This document shows positions 35,001 through 44,014 of a stretch of 64,000 nucleotides of DNA, in pieces; position 1 is the stretch's first letter, and every line of letters starts with the position of its first letter. The notes beneath the pieces are model-generated. The model worked only from the letters and a program-made list of their open reading frames with translations, was not told the DNA's origin and searched no databases. A program made the position numbers and the translations under genes. Source of the DNA: Luteolibacter sp. Y139 (GTDB taxonomy: Bacteria; Verrucomicrobiota; Verrucomicrobiia; Verrucomicrobiales; Akkermansiaceae); contig NZ_JBBUKT010000004.1 of assembly GCF_038066715.1 (NCBI RefSeq), positions 558,001 through 622,000 on the forward strand, read 5' to 3'.

Positions 35001-38000
35001 GCCGACCGGGATGACGCCGCCCTTGTCGCGGCCATTCGGGCCGGAGTGGCGGGCGGGAGAGCCGGGCTTCAGGCTGAGCCACTCCTTCATTGCCTGTGCT
35101 TCTTCCCAGGAAGTGAAGTTCGTCTCTCCCATTTCCGGCAGGTGGACGAAGAGCGGTTCGAGGTCGGCATTGCCCGTGCCCGATCCGGTCCAGGGGAAGT
35201 TCATCAGGTTATCCCTGATGGTGACGGCGGTGGAGGCTGAATTGTAGTTCCGCAGGAGCTGTTCGCAGTCCGCGAGGACGTTCGCCTCCGCGTAGAGGCC
35301 TGCGGCGTAGGTGGTGGGAGGTGAAGGGATCGCATCCTGCAGGTTAAGAACGGCGCCTTCGATATCGGTGCCGCCCGTGATCGTCTGGTGGACCACGGTG
35401 TTATTGATGAAGGTATAGTAGTTGCCTTGCTTCGCGGTGACCGCGTGATCCACGTCGTAAAAGATATTGCCGACGATGGTGACCTCCGAGGTGGCGCTGC
35501 CATCGCTGCCGCCCGAGATGGCGGCGGAGGAGTCCGGGGCACCGTTCTTGTGGCAGTGGAGGAAGATATTCCCCTCGACCCAGGCGTCCGTTCCATCGAG
35601 ATCCAGCATGTCGTCCCCGCTGCCGGCGAAGACGTTATTGATCAGCTGGATGATCGGTGCCGGGCGCTGCCCGCCGGTGAAGTCGACGGTGTCATTGTAA
35701 CCGATCGGTGAGCCGAAGTAGCAGTGGCGGATGATGGCACGGCCGCCGGCTTTGACGCCGAGGGTGCCATGGACCAGTTCGAAGGGAGCGGTGGCGGCGG
35801 GGAAGACGCAATCGCTCACCGCGAAGGAGGCACCATCGAAGGAAAGGTATTGGGCGGCGGAGTTGCCGAATTGCAGGTGATCGAAGGCGACGTCGCCCGC
35901 ATTCACATCGATCGCGGTGCTGGTATTCCCGTCGATCTTCACATGGGAGATGATGGTGCGAGGAGATCCTGCCGCGCCATTGATCACGATGCCCGGCCAA
36001 GTCGCGCCGCTGCCCGGAGCGGGGCCGATGCGGATCGGCAGGGCCTCGGTGCCGTGGGCGAGGATACGACCTCCGGAGGCCACGGTGATGGATGCTCCAC
36101 TCGCGACGTAGACGGAAGCTCCCGGATCGATGGTGAGCGTGGCTCCCGAGGCGACGCTGAGGGATGCGGTGATCTGCCATGGGCCGCCCGCGGCGGACCA
36201 GGTGGTATCGGTGGAGATGGTTCCGGAGGCGGAGGCGAGGCTGCCGTCATCGAACCATACTTCCTTCGTGAGCCGCTCCGTTTCCACGCCATCGCTGTCG
36301 AAGGCTTGAATGAGGACGCGATTGATCCCGGGCCGCAAGGTCACGGCGGGTGCGCTCCAGCTCGCGGTCCATGCGGTCCAGGCAACGGGAGCTCCATTCA
36401 CCTTCACGCTGCGGGTGGTGATGGCATTTGCCCGGCCGCCGAGGGCGGTGGTAGCGAGGGTGGAGTGAGGATAGCCGCTCTGGTCGGGCGGGGCGGTGGT
36501 GACGGAGAGTGCCAGCGGGATCTGGGTGGCGATCCAGGCGGTTCGCTGGGTATTGAAGGATTTGATCGAACTGATCACCGCCGGATCGACCAGTCCTCCG
36601 AGCACCTCGCTGGCCGCGGCATCGAAGTTCGCGGGCGCGAAGACACCATCCAGCATCCGTTTCAACTCGGCATAGTAAACCGGAGCGAACTCCGCCTGCT
36701 TCATGAAAGGATTCAGCGGCGTGGGTGGACTTCCCGTCAGGGCCGGAGCCTGGCACATCAGGAACAAGCCGTGGCTAACAGAGCTGCTGGCACTGCGGCC
36801 GAAGATGCTGTCCAGGTCATAGGGGATGAGTTTCGCGCGTGGATCGGTCACGCCGAAATAGATTGAGAAGTCATCCCCGTAGCCGTTGCTCAGATTGGTC
36901 TCGGTATTGTCCGCGATGGTGTTCATCGCGAAGTAGCTCATCCACTGCCGCACATCCACCCTGTCGCGGACGAGGGAGGCGTAGCCGGTGTCATAGGCGG
37001 GAGTATCGAGAGGGCCGTGACCTTTTGCGAGGGTCTGGGTCAGCCCGATGAGATCGGCCCACTTGTCCTCCGCGGTGTTGGTGAGCTTTGAATAGTTCGT
37101 GCGATAGGGCGTGGGGTCGGCCAGTGCGGGGTCGGCATGATTGCTGCGGTCGCCGAGGTCTCCGCCGGGGTCGGTCGAGCTGTGGACGGGATCGACGACC
37201 CGGTAGGCGTTTCCGGATGAATCGAGCGGAAAATGGGTGTCGGCGAACTCCGAGTTGATCACTTCATTCGCGGCATAGAATCCGTGCGAGGGCGCTCCCG
37301 GCGACGTGGGATTGACGGCATTCACGCGGACTTGGACGGCACGGGAAGCTGCCATGGTGGCCCCTGCCTTGCGAAAGACCGAACTGCCCAGCAACTGGTA
37401 GGGTGTGTTCTGGGTATTCAGATTCAGCGCGGTGACATCGTCCCAGGGTTCGGCATTGAGGAAATTGATGCGGAAGCTCTGGGGCTGGGCGGAGCGGCTG
37501 CTGTTTCCGCGATTGCGCAGACCGCAGCGGTAGCGGAGTTCGCTGCCAGTGCCGTCGGCGCTGATGAAGGTCGCATTCATCTGGACCTCGCTTTGCGTCT
37601 GATCGATGCCGGGGATGGAGGGGGAATTGGTATTGATCCGCGTGAGCTCCTGGCGGTCCACCGCTCGCAGGATCATGCGGTAGATGGGCATCGCGCCCGC
37701 GTAGGGAGCATCGTCCACCTGATAGAGGCAGTTCATCGTCTGCTCGGGCACTCCGCCCTGACCCAGTGCGGGTGCCGGCCACGTGCGCACATGCGATGCT
37801 CCATCCGCTGCGGTGACGTAGAACTCGATGATGGTGCCCTGCGGCTGCACCGGCAAGGTGGCCCCGAAGATTCCATCCGAGGCCAAGCTATCGCCGTGCA
37901 GTCCGTCATCCACCATGGTGATCGCTTGGAAGGCCGGAGCGCCGTCCACCCGCCACTGCACCGTGGCTTGCGCAAGCGCTGCATGGTCATCGGTAATTCG

Positions 38001-38663
38001 CGCGGTGACATGGACCGGGTCACTGGAAGACGGAACCACGGGAAAGTGGGCGACCTCGCGGATGAATGGAGCAATGTCAGCCGTGGCCACGGAATTGGCG
38101 GCTCCCGGGGTGCCGCCGGCGATGGTGCTGGGCGCCCAGTTCTGACCGCTTGAATTGTCCGCCTGAGTCTGGATCAGTTCCAGTGATGATCCCCCGCCAT
38201 CGGCTGCGCTGTCCCAATGCCAGCCGAAGTGCCCGAAATCCGAAGTCGTGTCCTTGACCCGCGTTCCCCAATCACCGTCGTCGGCATACTCGATTTCATC
38301 GACCATGACGCCCGCTGCGTCGGCCAGGACAAGGTGATTCGCGCTATTCGAAAGCCTGCCGGTCCAGCCGCCTTGGACGCCGGTCACCGTGGGGTATTTC
38401 GCGGAGAAGGCGGAAAGATCCGCTGCAACTACCAGCCGTCCGCCGGAGGGAATCGTGGTTCCGGCAGGAAAGGTGAAGTCCACTCCGCTGGTGAATGACC
38501 ATCCCGCCAGGGAGACCGGTGCGGCACCATCATTGAAGAGTTCGATGAATTCTTCATCGGCCCGATGGGACGCGGGATGATACATGACTTCCGAGATCAC
38601 GACGTTAGCCGGGAGCGAGGTCGTCAAGGCCGAGGCGAGGCAAAGGGCCTGGAATTTCATCAA
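32016..38663 (-). CDS. Giant secreted multidomain protein: lamin-tail domains, CotH-like kinase, beta-helix
   Basis: 2215 aa; signal peptide 1-19 (an alternative ATG is one codon in). Domain order by eye: lamin-tail LTD (VVISEVMYHPASHRADEEF, IELFND; 21-140), a short Ig-like part, CotH-type spore-coat kinase domain (about 325-720; YRMILRAVDRQEL, RYRCGLRNRGNSSR, and the metal-binding KLIPYDLDSIFG), a beta-helix (about 850-1150), then three more LTDs (KIHEVLAKNLETRGF, LNEWLASAGALATNDFIEI, RINEVLVRNQSLPNP and SINEWLAVPASGPDRF) around a galactose-binding-like piece, and finally Asp-rich turns (DSDSDGMPDAWE) and the tail. CotH phosphorylates proteins in bacilli; activity here is untested. It overlaps the next beta-helix gene by 4 bp. 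Confidence 0.85.
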   Translation of the reverse strand: MMKFQALCLASALTTSLPANVVISEVMYHPASHRADEEFIELFNDGAAPVSLAGWSFTSGVDFTFPAGTTIPSGGRLVVAADLSAFSAKYPTVTGVQGGWTGRLSNSANHLVLADAAGVMVDEIEYADDGDWGTRVKDTTSDFGHFGWHWDSAADGGGSSLELIQTQADNSSGQNWAPSTIAGGTPGAANSVATADIAPFIREVAHFPVVPSSSDPVHVTARITDDHAALAQATVQWRVDGAPAFQAITMVDDGLHGDSLASDGIFGATLPVQPQGTIIEFYVTAADGASHVRTWPAPALGQGGVPEQTMNCLYQVDDAPYAGAMPIYRMILRAVDRQELTRINTNSPSIPGIDQTQSEVQMNATFISADGTGSELRYRCGLRNRGNSSRSAQPQSFRINFLNAEPWDDVTALNLNTQNTPYQLLGSSVFRKAGATMAASRAVQVRVNAVNPTSPGAPSHGFYAANEVINSEFADTHFPLDSSGNAYRVVDPVHSSTDPGGDLGDRSNHADPALADPTPYRTNYSKLTNTAEDKWADLIGLTQTLAKGHGPLDTPAYDTGYASLVRDRVDVRQWMSYFAMNTIADNTETNLSNGYGDDFSIYFGVTDPRAKLIPYDLDSIFGRSASSSVSHGLFLMCQAPALTGSPPTPLNPFMKQAEFAPVYYAELKRMLDGVFAPANFDAAASEVLGGLVDPAVISSIKSFNTQRTAWIATQIPLALSVTTAPPDQSGYPHSTLATTALGGRANAITTRSVKVNGAPVAWTAWTASWSAPAVTLRPGINRVLIQAFDSDGVETERLTKEVWFDDGSLASASGTISTDTTWSAAGGPWQITASLSVASGATLTIDPGASVYVASGASITVASGGRILAHGTEALPIRIGPAPGSGATWPGIVINGAAGSPRTIISHVKIDGNTSTAIDVNAGDVAFDHLQFGNSAAQYLSFDGASFAVSDCVFPAATAPFELVHGTLGVKAGGRAIIRHCYFGSPIGYNDTVDFTGGQRPAPIIQLINNVFAGSGDDMLDLDGTDAWVEGNIFLHCHKNGAPDSSAAISGGSDGSATSEVTIVGNIFYDVDHAVTAKQGNYYTFINNTVVHQTITGGTDIEGAVLNLQDAIPSPPTTYAAGLYAEANVLADCEQLLRNYNSASTAVTIRDNLMNFPWTGSGTGNADLEPLFVHLPEMGETNFTSWEEAQAMKEWLSLKPGSPARHSGPNGRDKGGVIPVGVCLSANVPSITPLASIQATVGAQPSATPSWASGYTHYRWRLDGGAWSAVTPIATPISLSGLAAGDHTLQVAGRNDALFFQDDPEFGEDGVIASFIWTINPAYVPPAGGSPVKIHEVLAKNLETRGFGGTFPDIIELHNDSASTVNISNWGLSDDPLDPYRYSIPAGTTIAAGAYKVIYASSAATVPNPKTDFGLSDGGEILTLTRSPSAGGTVADSVTFGLQLADYSIGRRESDGEWDLCRPTFGDPNVVATQGDLADLCLNEWLASAGALATNDFIEIRNRGSLPVHLGGCHLTDNPVEWPGRSTIQPLTYIAGNGYAVFKADGDPQDGADHVSFKLSASQGEIGLFDPDLGLIDQVIYGPQTTDISQGRTPDGATQIAFFTQPTPGGPNPGSTAVNEVQTMNLIPVNAAWKFRSTATSFAGTFEAPAFNDSAWVSGGQTLYIENATLTSPTGFVKTTALPANAGKPFASTYFRTHFNWSGSTDGVVLEAKVMMDDGVVIYLNGQEAKRVRMNAGTVSYSTTANATVDDATEETISLPASMLVQGDNVIAVEVHQVNTGSTDVVWAMKLDALVPVPSTVPPVRINEVLVRNQSLPNPDSSLASWIELFNPADQALSIADMSLSTQVTSPRAWVVPAGTTIPAGGHWIVQCDPTLPASATNTGFALNRDGGGIFLFHAPVIGGGLRDSISFGHQLSDLAIGRMPDGSGPFVLTVPTRGAMNATAATGPVSAVSINEWLAVPASGPDRFELFNSSSSPVPIGGSYLTDLLTDKRKQLVPPLSYIGTGDESWLDYIADDNGALPGHVNFSLANNGESLGLFTSAGAQVAAVAFGKQDPGISQGHYPDGSVTTIVMPPTPGAANQQMEPDSDSDGMPDAWEISHGFNRLSAADAILDADRDGMTNLDEYLADTDPRNGASRFTGTLGMDAGVSTIRFMASAGRTYTIQFSDSLSPTVWQTLVDLEARPTSGEISVADPAASGQPRRFYRIITPALAP

Positions 38664-39040
38664 TACGTAGGGAATGGGTGTGAAGGCGGACGTTGCTACG
38701 GCCCGGTCAGGGAATTTTGATCCGATAAGGAAATGAGAAGGTCCGAGGCCCGTGTCGGAATGGGACTGTTTGCGAATAAACCGGTCGCCTGATTAAGAAA
38801 TGATGAGGATGACCGTAATCAGGCGGGGTGATGCAAAATGCAAGAAATCGAAGAGAGGGTTTCTTGCTGGGGCTCGCCTTCCTGCAGGAAAAGGGTGCGG
38901 AGGATTGGGAGCGTGGAGACCGCCGTTGCGGCGTGGGCAGCGGATGATTCGCAGATGGTGTGCGTTGGGTTGTCAATCGGATGGATCCATTCAGGATGCG
39001 GCCCGATTGATCGCCTGCGACGGGTAGGCGGGCTCACGGT
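38664..39040. other. Gene-free divergent promoter region
   Basis: 377 bp between the 2215-aa gene (minus) and the lipoprotein (plus). The only structure I see is the inverted repeat at 38786-38825. It should hold the promoters of both directions, but I cannot place them. Confidence 0.5.
38786..38825. promoter_or_regulatory. Inverted repeat upstream of the giant secreted protein genes
   Basis: Perfect 10-bp arms CGCCTGATTA (38786-38795) and TAATCAGGCG (38816-38825), 20-nt loop containing AATGATGAGGATG, 120-160 bp before the start. It may be an operator, or a diverged member of the loop-conserved hairpin family (loop core AATGGATAGGAT in copy B). Confidence 0.4.
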
Positions 39041-39442
39041 ATGAAGAAGCTTCTGCTACTGCTTTCGAGCCTGCTGGCGAGTGGGTGCATGGGGCCGTGT
39101 ACGGCGCCTTCGAAGCTGACGATGGTCCTGATTTCGCCGGTGGTGGTTCCGTTGATCGCGATGGATCCTCGCAGCTATCATGGGAAGGATGGGTTCTCGA
39201 TGTTCAATGCCGTTCCTTATCTGGGAGAACAGAACTTGAAGGGGATCGACCGGTTTGAACGAGACTACATCAAGGCGAAGTTCCCGGTGGCGCCGGACTT
39301 TGTGCTGAACCGGGAGCGGGTGGGAATGCACGACAAGGTGACCTTCCAGCAATCGAACGGGCGGAAGCGCAAGCTCTACTTCGATACCTTTCCGAACGAG
39401 GTGGCGGCTCGCGGCATCAAGCCTGCCAAAGTGGATGGATGA
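39041..39442 (+). CDS. Hypothetical lipoprotein
   Basis: 133 aa. Signal MKKLLLLLSSLLASGC has a good lipobox (LASG-Cys16), so lipid attachment is predicted. After a hydrophobic piece (TMVLISPVVVPLIAMDP) comes a small charged domain with YLGEQNLKGIDRFERDYI. It is transcribed divergently from the giant secreted protein and followed by a DUF1080 gene 150 bp on. No family recognised. Confidence 0.7.
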   Translation: MKKLLLLLSSLLASGCMGPCTAPSKLTMVLISPVVVPLIAMDPRSYHGKDGFSMFNAVPYLGEQNLKGIDRFERDYIKAKFPVAPDFVLNRERVGMHDKVTFQQSNGRKRKLYFDTFPNEVAARGIKPAKVDG

Positions 39443-39592
39443 CATCACCATGACGGCGGTGCCAGTGAGGGGCGATGGGAGAGGATGGGACCGGGAGATC
39501 TTGGGCTGTGGTAACACAATCGGGTAGGTGGCTGGATTTTCGCAATATTCCTTTTTCTGGCGAAGTAGGGTTGGCTTCTCTAACCTCGATTT

Positions 39593-40177
39593 ATGAAAGC
39601 CCTCGTATCCTCGATCCTGCTGATTGTTTCCGCTTCGCTCGCCATCGCTGAACCGCTCACTCCGGAGGGCAAGCTGGATCTCTTCGAGATCAAGGGGCCG
39701 AAGGAATGCTGGTCGATCCAGGACGGGGTGATCACCGGGAAGAATGTGCCGGAGAAGAAGGGCTCGATCCTGTGGACGAAGGCGAAGTACAAGGACTTCA
39801 CGCTGGAGGGCGAGTTCCGCTACACCAATCCGATTGATTCGGGGGTCTTCATCCGGCATGAGAATGACCAGATCCAATTCGGCATTTCCGGGTCGCTGAA
39901 GCGGGACATGACGTGCTCGCCGTATATCGCGAAGACGGGCAAGTATCCAGTGGAGGCGAACGTGAAGGACATCTTCAAGGATGGGGAGTGGAACAAGTTC
40001 GTGATCACGGCGAAGGGGCCGCACTACGTGGTGACGCTGAATGGGAAGCAGGTGCTGGATTACACTTCCGAGACGGCGCTTGAGGAGGGGCCGATCGGCT
40101 TCCAGGTGCATCCCGGGGTGGTGATGACGGTGGAATTCCGGAAGCTGGAGGTGAAGACCGAGGCGGCGGGGAAGTGA
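39593..40177 (+). CDS. Secreted DUF1080 protein (second copy)
   Basis: 194 aa with signal peptide 1-19. Domain motifs are KLDLFEIKGPKECWSIQDGV at the start, IDSGVFIRHE in the middle, and GPIGFQVHPGVVMTVEFRKL at the end, as in the 3-keto-disaccharide-hydrolase/LamG-like group. It is shorter than the paralogue at 16693 and lacks its extra C-terminal loop. Likely exported; it may hydrolyse or bind a sugar, which cannot be decided from sequence. It stands alone ahead of a PaaK-like gene 122 bp downstream. Confidence 0.82.
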   Translation: MKALVSSILLIVSASLAIAEPLTPEGKLDLFEIKGPKECWSIQDGVITGKNVPEKKGSILWTKAKYKDFTLEGEFRYTNPIDSGVFIRHENDQIQFGISGSLKRDMTCSPYIAKTGKYPVEANVKDIFKDGEWNKFVITAKGPHYVVTLNGKQVLDYTSETALEEGPIGFQVHPGVVMTVEFRKLEVKTEAAGK

Positions 40178-40299
40178 GGTGATCCGAGGATGGGGAGGCG
40201 CGTGAGGAGCGCGCCTTTCATCGACATCGATGTGTTGATCGGGCTTTCGGTGTCCGAAAAGAATATCGTGTCCGTTAGAAGCGGTGGGTAAGGTCGGGC

Positions 40300-41703
40300 A
40301 TGCCTTTGCCGACGCCTCATGCTGCATTTCCGGGGGCGGTGTGGCCGGCGATTCCGCCGACGCCGGCGGCGGCGTTGCTGGCGGTGCTGGGGCAGTTGGC
40401 GGAGAGCCAGTGCATGGAGGCGGATGAGCTGGCGATGGCGCGGCGGCCGCAGCTGGAGGCGCTGATGGCTCATGCGGCGGGGCAGTTGCCGTTTTGGAGG
40501 AAGCGCTTGGAGGCGGCGGGATTTGAGGTGGAGGCGGGCAAGAATGCGGGGCTGAGCCTGGCGGAGTGGAATGCGCGGTGGGCATCGCTGCCGGTGCTGA
40601 CGCGTGCGGAGGTGCAATCGCTGGAGGCGCAGCTGCGGGTGGCGAAGCTGCCGGACGGGCATGGGGTGGTGGGCGAGAGCGTGACCTCGGGCTCATCGGG
40701 GCGGCCGGTGCGGATCGCGCGGAGCACGCTGGATTACTTCTATTGGCAGGCGTTCCAACTGCGCGAGCATGTGTGGCGCGGGCGCGATGTGGCGGGGACG
40801 TTCCTGACGATCTCGCGGGATGAGAGCCGGAAGGTGATCGATGAGAGTGTCCACCTGCGGAGCATGGCGGACTGGGGGCCGCCGGCGTCGGTGGTGTGGG
40901 CGACGGGGAAGAGCTTTCTGTTAGACTATCGGGCGCCGGTGCGGCGGCTGGTGGAGACGATCTGTGAGGTGCGGCCGGACTACCTGTGCACGTTTCCCTC
41001 GCTGCTGTTAGAGATCCTGCGGCATGCGCGTGGGGAAGGGATCGAGCTGCCGCCGCTGAAGGAGGCGATCGGTGTGGGTGAGGCGAGTCCGCCGGAGCTG
41101 GCGGGGCTGTGCCGGGAGGTGTGGGGTGCGCCGCTGTGCAGCACCTACACGGCGGCGGAGACGGGGGCGATGGCGTATCAGTGCCGGGAGGGTGGCCGGT
41201 GGCACGTGCAGGCGGAGAAGTCATTCATCGAGGTGATCGATGCGGAGGGACGGGCGTGTGGGCCGGGGCAGACGGGGCGGGTGATCGTGACGCCGCTGCA
41301 CAATTTCGCGATGCCGCTGCTGCGGTATGAGATCGGCGATCTGGCGACGGTGGGTGAGGGGCCGTGCGTGTGTGGTCGGACGCTGCCGGTGCTGGAGGCG
41401 ATTCCCGGGAGGGCGCGTGACTTGCTGATGCTGCCGTCAGGGGAATTGCGGCCGCCTTATTATGGGCACAACGCGGTGATGCAGGTGCGGTCGATCCGGC
41501 AGCATCAGGTGATCCAGACGGCGCGGGATCGGGTGTGTCTCCGGCTGGTGGTGGTGCAGCCCCTGACCGGTGAGGAGGAGGCGCATGTGCTGAAGAGCGC
41601 GGGGGATGCGCTGGGGGCGGGGTTTGTGGTGGAGATTGAGTATGTGGAGGAGATTGTGCGCGGGGCCGGGGGGAAGTTTGCGGAGTTTGAGAGGCGTTGT
41701 TAG
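40300..41703 (+). CDS. Phenylacetate-CoA ligase/CapK-like adenylation enzyme
   Basis: 467 aa. ANL-superfamily motifs: phosphate-binding ESVTSGSSGRPVRIA, CTFPSLLLEILRHAR, STYTAAETGAMAYQC (adenylate pocket), and LLRYEIGDLATVGEGPCVCG with RTLPVLEAIPGRARD, the PaaK-type hinge. CapK-like members activate an acid with ATP and often pass it to an amine or CoA. The substrate is unknown, and the gene has no obvious pathway partners: DUF1080 upstream, repeats and a PEP-CTERM protein downstream. The final 70 residues form the C-terminal lid domain. Confidence 0.83.
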   Translation: MPLPTPHAAFPGAVWPAIPPTPAAALLAVLGQLAESQCMEADELAMARRPQLEALMAHAAGQLPFWRKRLEAAGFEVEAGKNAGLSLAEWNARWASLPVLTRAEVQSLEAQLRVAKLPDGHGVVGESVTSGSSGRPVRIARSTLDYFYWQAFQLREHVWRGRDVAGTFLTISRDESRKVIDESVHLRSMADWGPPASVVWATGKSFLLDYRAPVRRLVETICEVRPDYLCTFPSLLLEILRHARGEGIELPPLKEAIGVGEASPPELAGLCREVWGAPLCSTYTAAETGAMAYQCREGGRWHVQAEKSFIEVIDAEGRACGPGQTGRVIVTPLHNFAMPLLRYEIGDLATVGEGPCVCGRTLPVLEAIPGRARDLLMLPSGELRPPYYGHNAVMQVRSIRQHQVIQTARDRVCLRLVVVQPLTGEEEAHVLKSAGDALGAGFVVEIEYVEEIVRGAGGKFAEFERRC

Positions 41704-41976
41704 AGGGGCTGGTGTTGATGGGGGCGGGGTCTCACGATGCGGCTTGTTGCCGCTAGTTGGCGACGGTCATAGACGCGCCGCTACATGGGAAGACGGGCGG
41801 GATGAATCCCGCGCTCCCAGTGGTGGGCTGGGCAGAGGGTGTGGGTTTGGGGGGAATGCACAGTGGTGCTGCCCCGCAGCAGGGCTGCTGGCTTTGAGCG
41901 GCAGCAGGGCTGCACGCAGTCCGGGTCTCCGACGACTTGGGCGGAGTTTGAGAGGAATCCGCCTCGTCTGCGGCCT
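41704..41976. repeat. Repeat island downstream of the PaaK-like gene
   Basis: No gene. It holds R2 (41729-41787, loop TTGTT), R5 (41797-41823: GCGGGAT-GA-ATCCCGC then GCTCCCAGTGG) and two direct copies of the small hairpin GCAGCAGGGCTGC (41876-41888 and 41901-41913). Confidence 0.7.
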
Positions 41977-42498
41977 TCAGGCTGTCCGGCGGCGCCAGGC
42001 GAAGGCGAGGGCGGCGGCGCCTAGGGCGAGGCCGGTGGAGGTGGCCGGTTCGGGGACGACAGTGAAGGTGAAGTTGGTCGCGGCGGGGAGGGCGACGGTG
42101 CCGGCGAAGCCGGAGCCCCCGACCTTGAACGACTCGAAATGCAGGCCCTTGATATCCTGTGGTGAGCCGAAGGCGGTGAAGGTATTGCCGGTCAGAGCAG
42201 CGAGCGTGATGTTTTGGAAGGGAGCAACGGTGCCGCTTGAGAAGACGGTCACGAGCTGATTGCTGGTGAGGATCGCGCTAATGGTGAAGGCCGCGCCTTC
42301 GCCGGTATTGACCGAGCCTTGATCGATGGAAACGAGTTGCTGGACGCTGGTGAGCGGCGTGGCAAACAGGAGGTCGAAGCTGCTGCTGGCTGCCTGCGGG
42401 CCCGCCGAGATGACGGTGGTGGCTGCCTGGCTGACCTCGGGCTTGTTGGCGGTGAGGAGGAGGCCGAGGGTTGCTGCCGCGCGGAATTTCGATTTCAT
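41977..42498 (-). CDS. PEP-CTERM sorting-signal protein
   Basis: 173 aa from the ATG at 42496-42498. Signal peptide about 1-25, then a Thr/Ser/Ala-rich soluble part. The C-terminus is the textbook sorting signal: VVPEPAT, a hydrophobic helix (GLALGAAALAFAW), then RRRTA. Such proteins are cleaved and released or surface-attached by exosortase (XrtA/EpsH type); the exosortase is not in the window. The gene directly follows the histidine kinase on this strand, 82 bp apart, so the two-component system may control it; that is inference. Confidence 0.9.
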   Translation of the reverse strand: MKSKFRAAATLGLLLTANKPEVSQAATTVISAGPQAASSSFDLLFATPLTSVQQLVSIDQGSVNTGEGAAFTISAILTSNQLVTVFSSGTVAPFQNITLAALTGNTFTAFGSPQDIKGLHFESFKVGGSGFAGTVALPAATNFTFTVVPEPATSTGLALGAAALAFAWRRRTA

Positions 42499-42580
42499 GG
42501 GGTGTGGGCGTTCGGGCACCGATGTTTCCGGTGCTTCCGCAACGGAGGAAGCCGGACGTTAGATAGCGGTCTGGCGGCGG

Positions 42581-44014
42581 TCAGACAAGCGGATTCGGGT
42601 CGCGGTGAGAGGCCGGGTGTTGGAAATGGAGGATGAAGGTGAGGATGGATCGCTGTGGATCGAAGGCGGGCTCGAGGGTGCCGCCGAGGAGGGTGGCGGC
42701 TTGCATTGCCAAGGTGAGGCCGAGGCCGAGGCGGCGTCCATCGGTGCGCGAGCGATCGCTCTTCCAGTAGCGGTCGAAGAGATGCGGGAGGTCGGCGGGG
42801 GAGAGGCCTGAGACGGCGTTGCAGACCTTCAGTGTGCCGCGTTCCAAGGCGATGGTGCAGGTGCTGCCGGGGACGGCGTGATGGGTGACATTCCCGATCA
42901 AGTTCGAGAGGATGAGTTCCATCAGCACGGGGTCGCTTTCCTGTGTGACCGGTTCGCGGGCGTGGACGTCGAAGGTGATGTCGTGGGCTGCGGCGGAGGT
43001 GGCGTGGCGCTCGAGGGTGCGGGTGAGCAGGGCATTCATGTCCACGGCTTCGCGGAGTGGAATGCGGTACGGTTGCTCGGCGCGGGCGAGATCGAGAAGG
43101 TGGATGGAGAGGGACTCCATGCGGAGGGCGATCGACTGGACTTCGCTCCAACAGTCGGAGTTTTCGTGCGCGCTGGCGGGCGGTGCGAGGAGATTGACTT
43201 CGGCGAGGGCGCGGAGCTCGGCGAGCGGGGTGCGGAGCTCGTGCGAGACGTCGGCGGTGAAGCGCTTCTCGCGTTCGAAGGTGCGCTCGAGGCGGGCGAG
43301 CAATTCATTCAGGCGATCAACGACCGGGACCAATTCGGAGGGCGTGCGACCGGGGTCGAGGCGAGTGGAGAGCGAGCGGCCGTCGATTTTCGAAATGTCG
43401 CCGACGAGCTTTCCAACGGGAGCGAGGCCGCGGCGGACGCCCCAGAGGAGGAGGAGGACAAGCGCACCGAGGGTGAGTGCGCCGGTGGCGGCGAGGGCAT
43501 TCCGGATTTCGCGGAGGGTGTGTTCGAGCGGTTGGATGTCGCGGCCTACCGAGAGAGTAACGGGGATGAGGGTGTCGGGCTTTTCACGTCCCTTGTGATC
43601 GCCGCCGTCGACGCGGGCGATCAGGGAGACGCAGCGCATGCGCCGGTGATCGGGCAGGGTGACTTCTGAGAATGCGGGGGTGGAAGAGGTGGGGGCAGGG
43701 GCTTCCAGCTTGAAGTCTTCGAGAGATGGCGAGCGCTGGATTTCGCGGCCATCGGGGTAGTGGAGCAGGTAAACCGATGCGCCGCCGCGATGGCTGAACT
43801 CGGGCATGCCCTCGGCTTCGGTTTCCATGCGGATCTTGCCATTCTCGTTTTCGATGAGGACCTGGAGTGAATGGGCGGTGACCAGCAGGCCGGAGTCGAA
43901 CTCGGTGACGAGGGACTTTCGCAAGCGCCACTGGAAGCCCATGCCGGCCATGCCGAGGAGGAGTGTGCCTCCTAACAGAAGTCGAATCGTGAGGGCGGAT
44001 CGCAGGGATCTCAT
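42581..44014 (-). CDS. Sensor histidine kinase of OmpR-type two-component pair
   Basis: 477 aa. Two transmembrane helices (about 10-29 and 173-192) enclose a periplasmic sensor of some 140 residues; a HAMP linker follows. HisKA box FTADVSHELRTPLAEL has His258. The ATPase has NLIGNVTHHA (N box) and RRLGLGLTLAM (G2 box). DLPHLFDRYWKSD is the F box. It overlaps the response regulator gene by 4 bp (the regulator comes first), the standard layout. The stimulus is unknown; an acidic periplasmic protein encoded upstream of the pair may be part of the response. Confidence 0.92.
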   Translation of the reverse strand: MRSLRSALTIRLLLGGTLLLGMAGMGFQWRLRKSLVTEFDSGLLVTAHSLQVLIENENGKIRMETEAEGMPEFSHRGGASVYLLHYPDGREIQRSPSLEDFKLEAPAPTSSTPAFSEVTLPDHRRMRCVSLIARVDGGDHKGREKPDTLIPVTLSVGRDIQPLEHTLREIRNALAATGALTLGALVLLLLWGVRRGLAPVGKLVGDISKIDGRSLSTRLDPGRTPSELVPVVDRLNELLARLERTFEREKRFTADVSHELRTPLAELRALAEVNLLAPPASAHENSDCWSEVQSIALRMESLSIHLLDLARAEQPYRIPLREAVDMNALLTRTLERHATSAAAHDITFDVHAREPVTQESDPVLMELILSNLIGNVTHHAVPGSTCTIALERGTLKVCNAVSGLSPADLPHLFDRYWKSDRSRTDGRRLGLGLTLAMQAATLLGGTLEPAFDPQRSILTFILHFQHPASHRDPNPLV

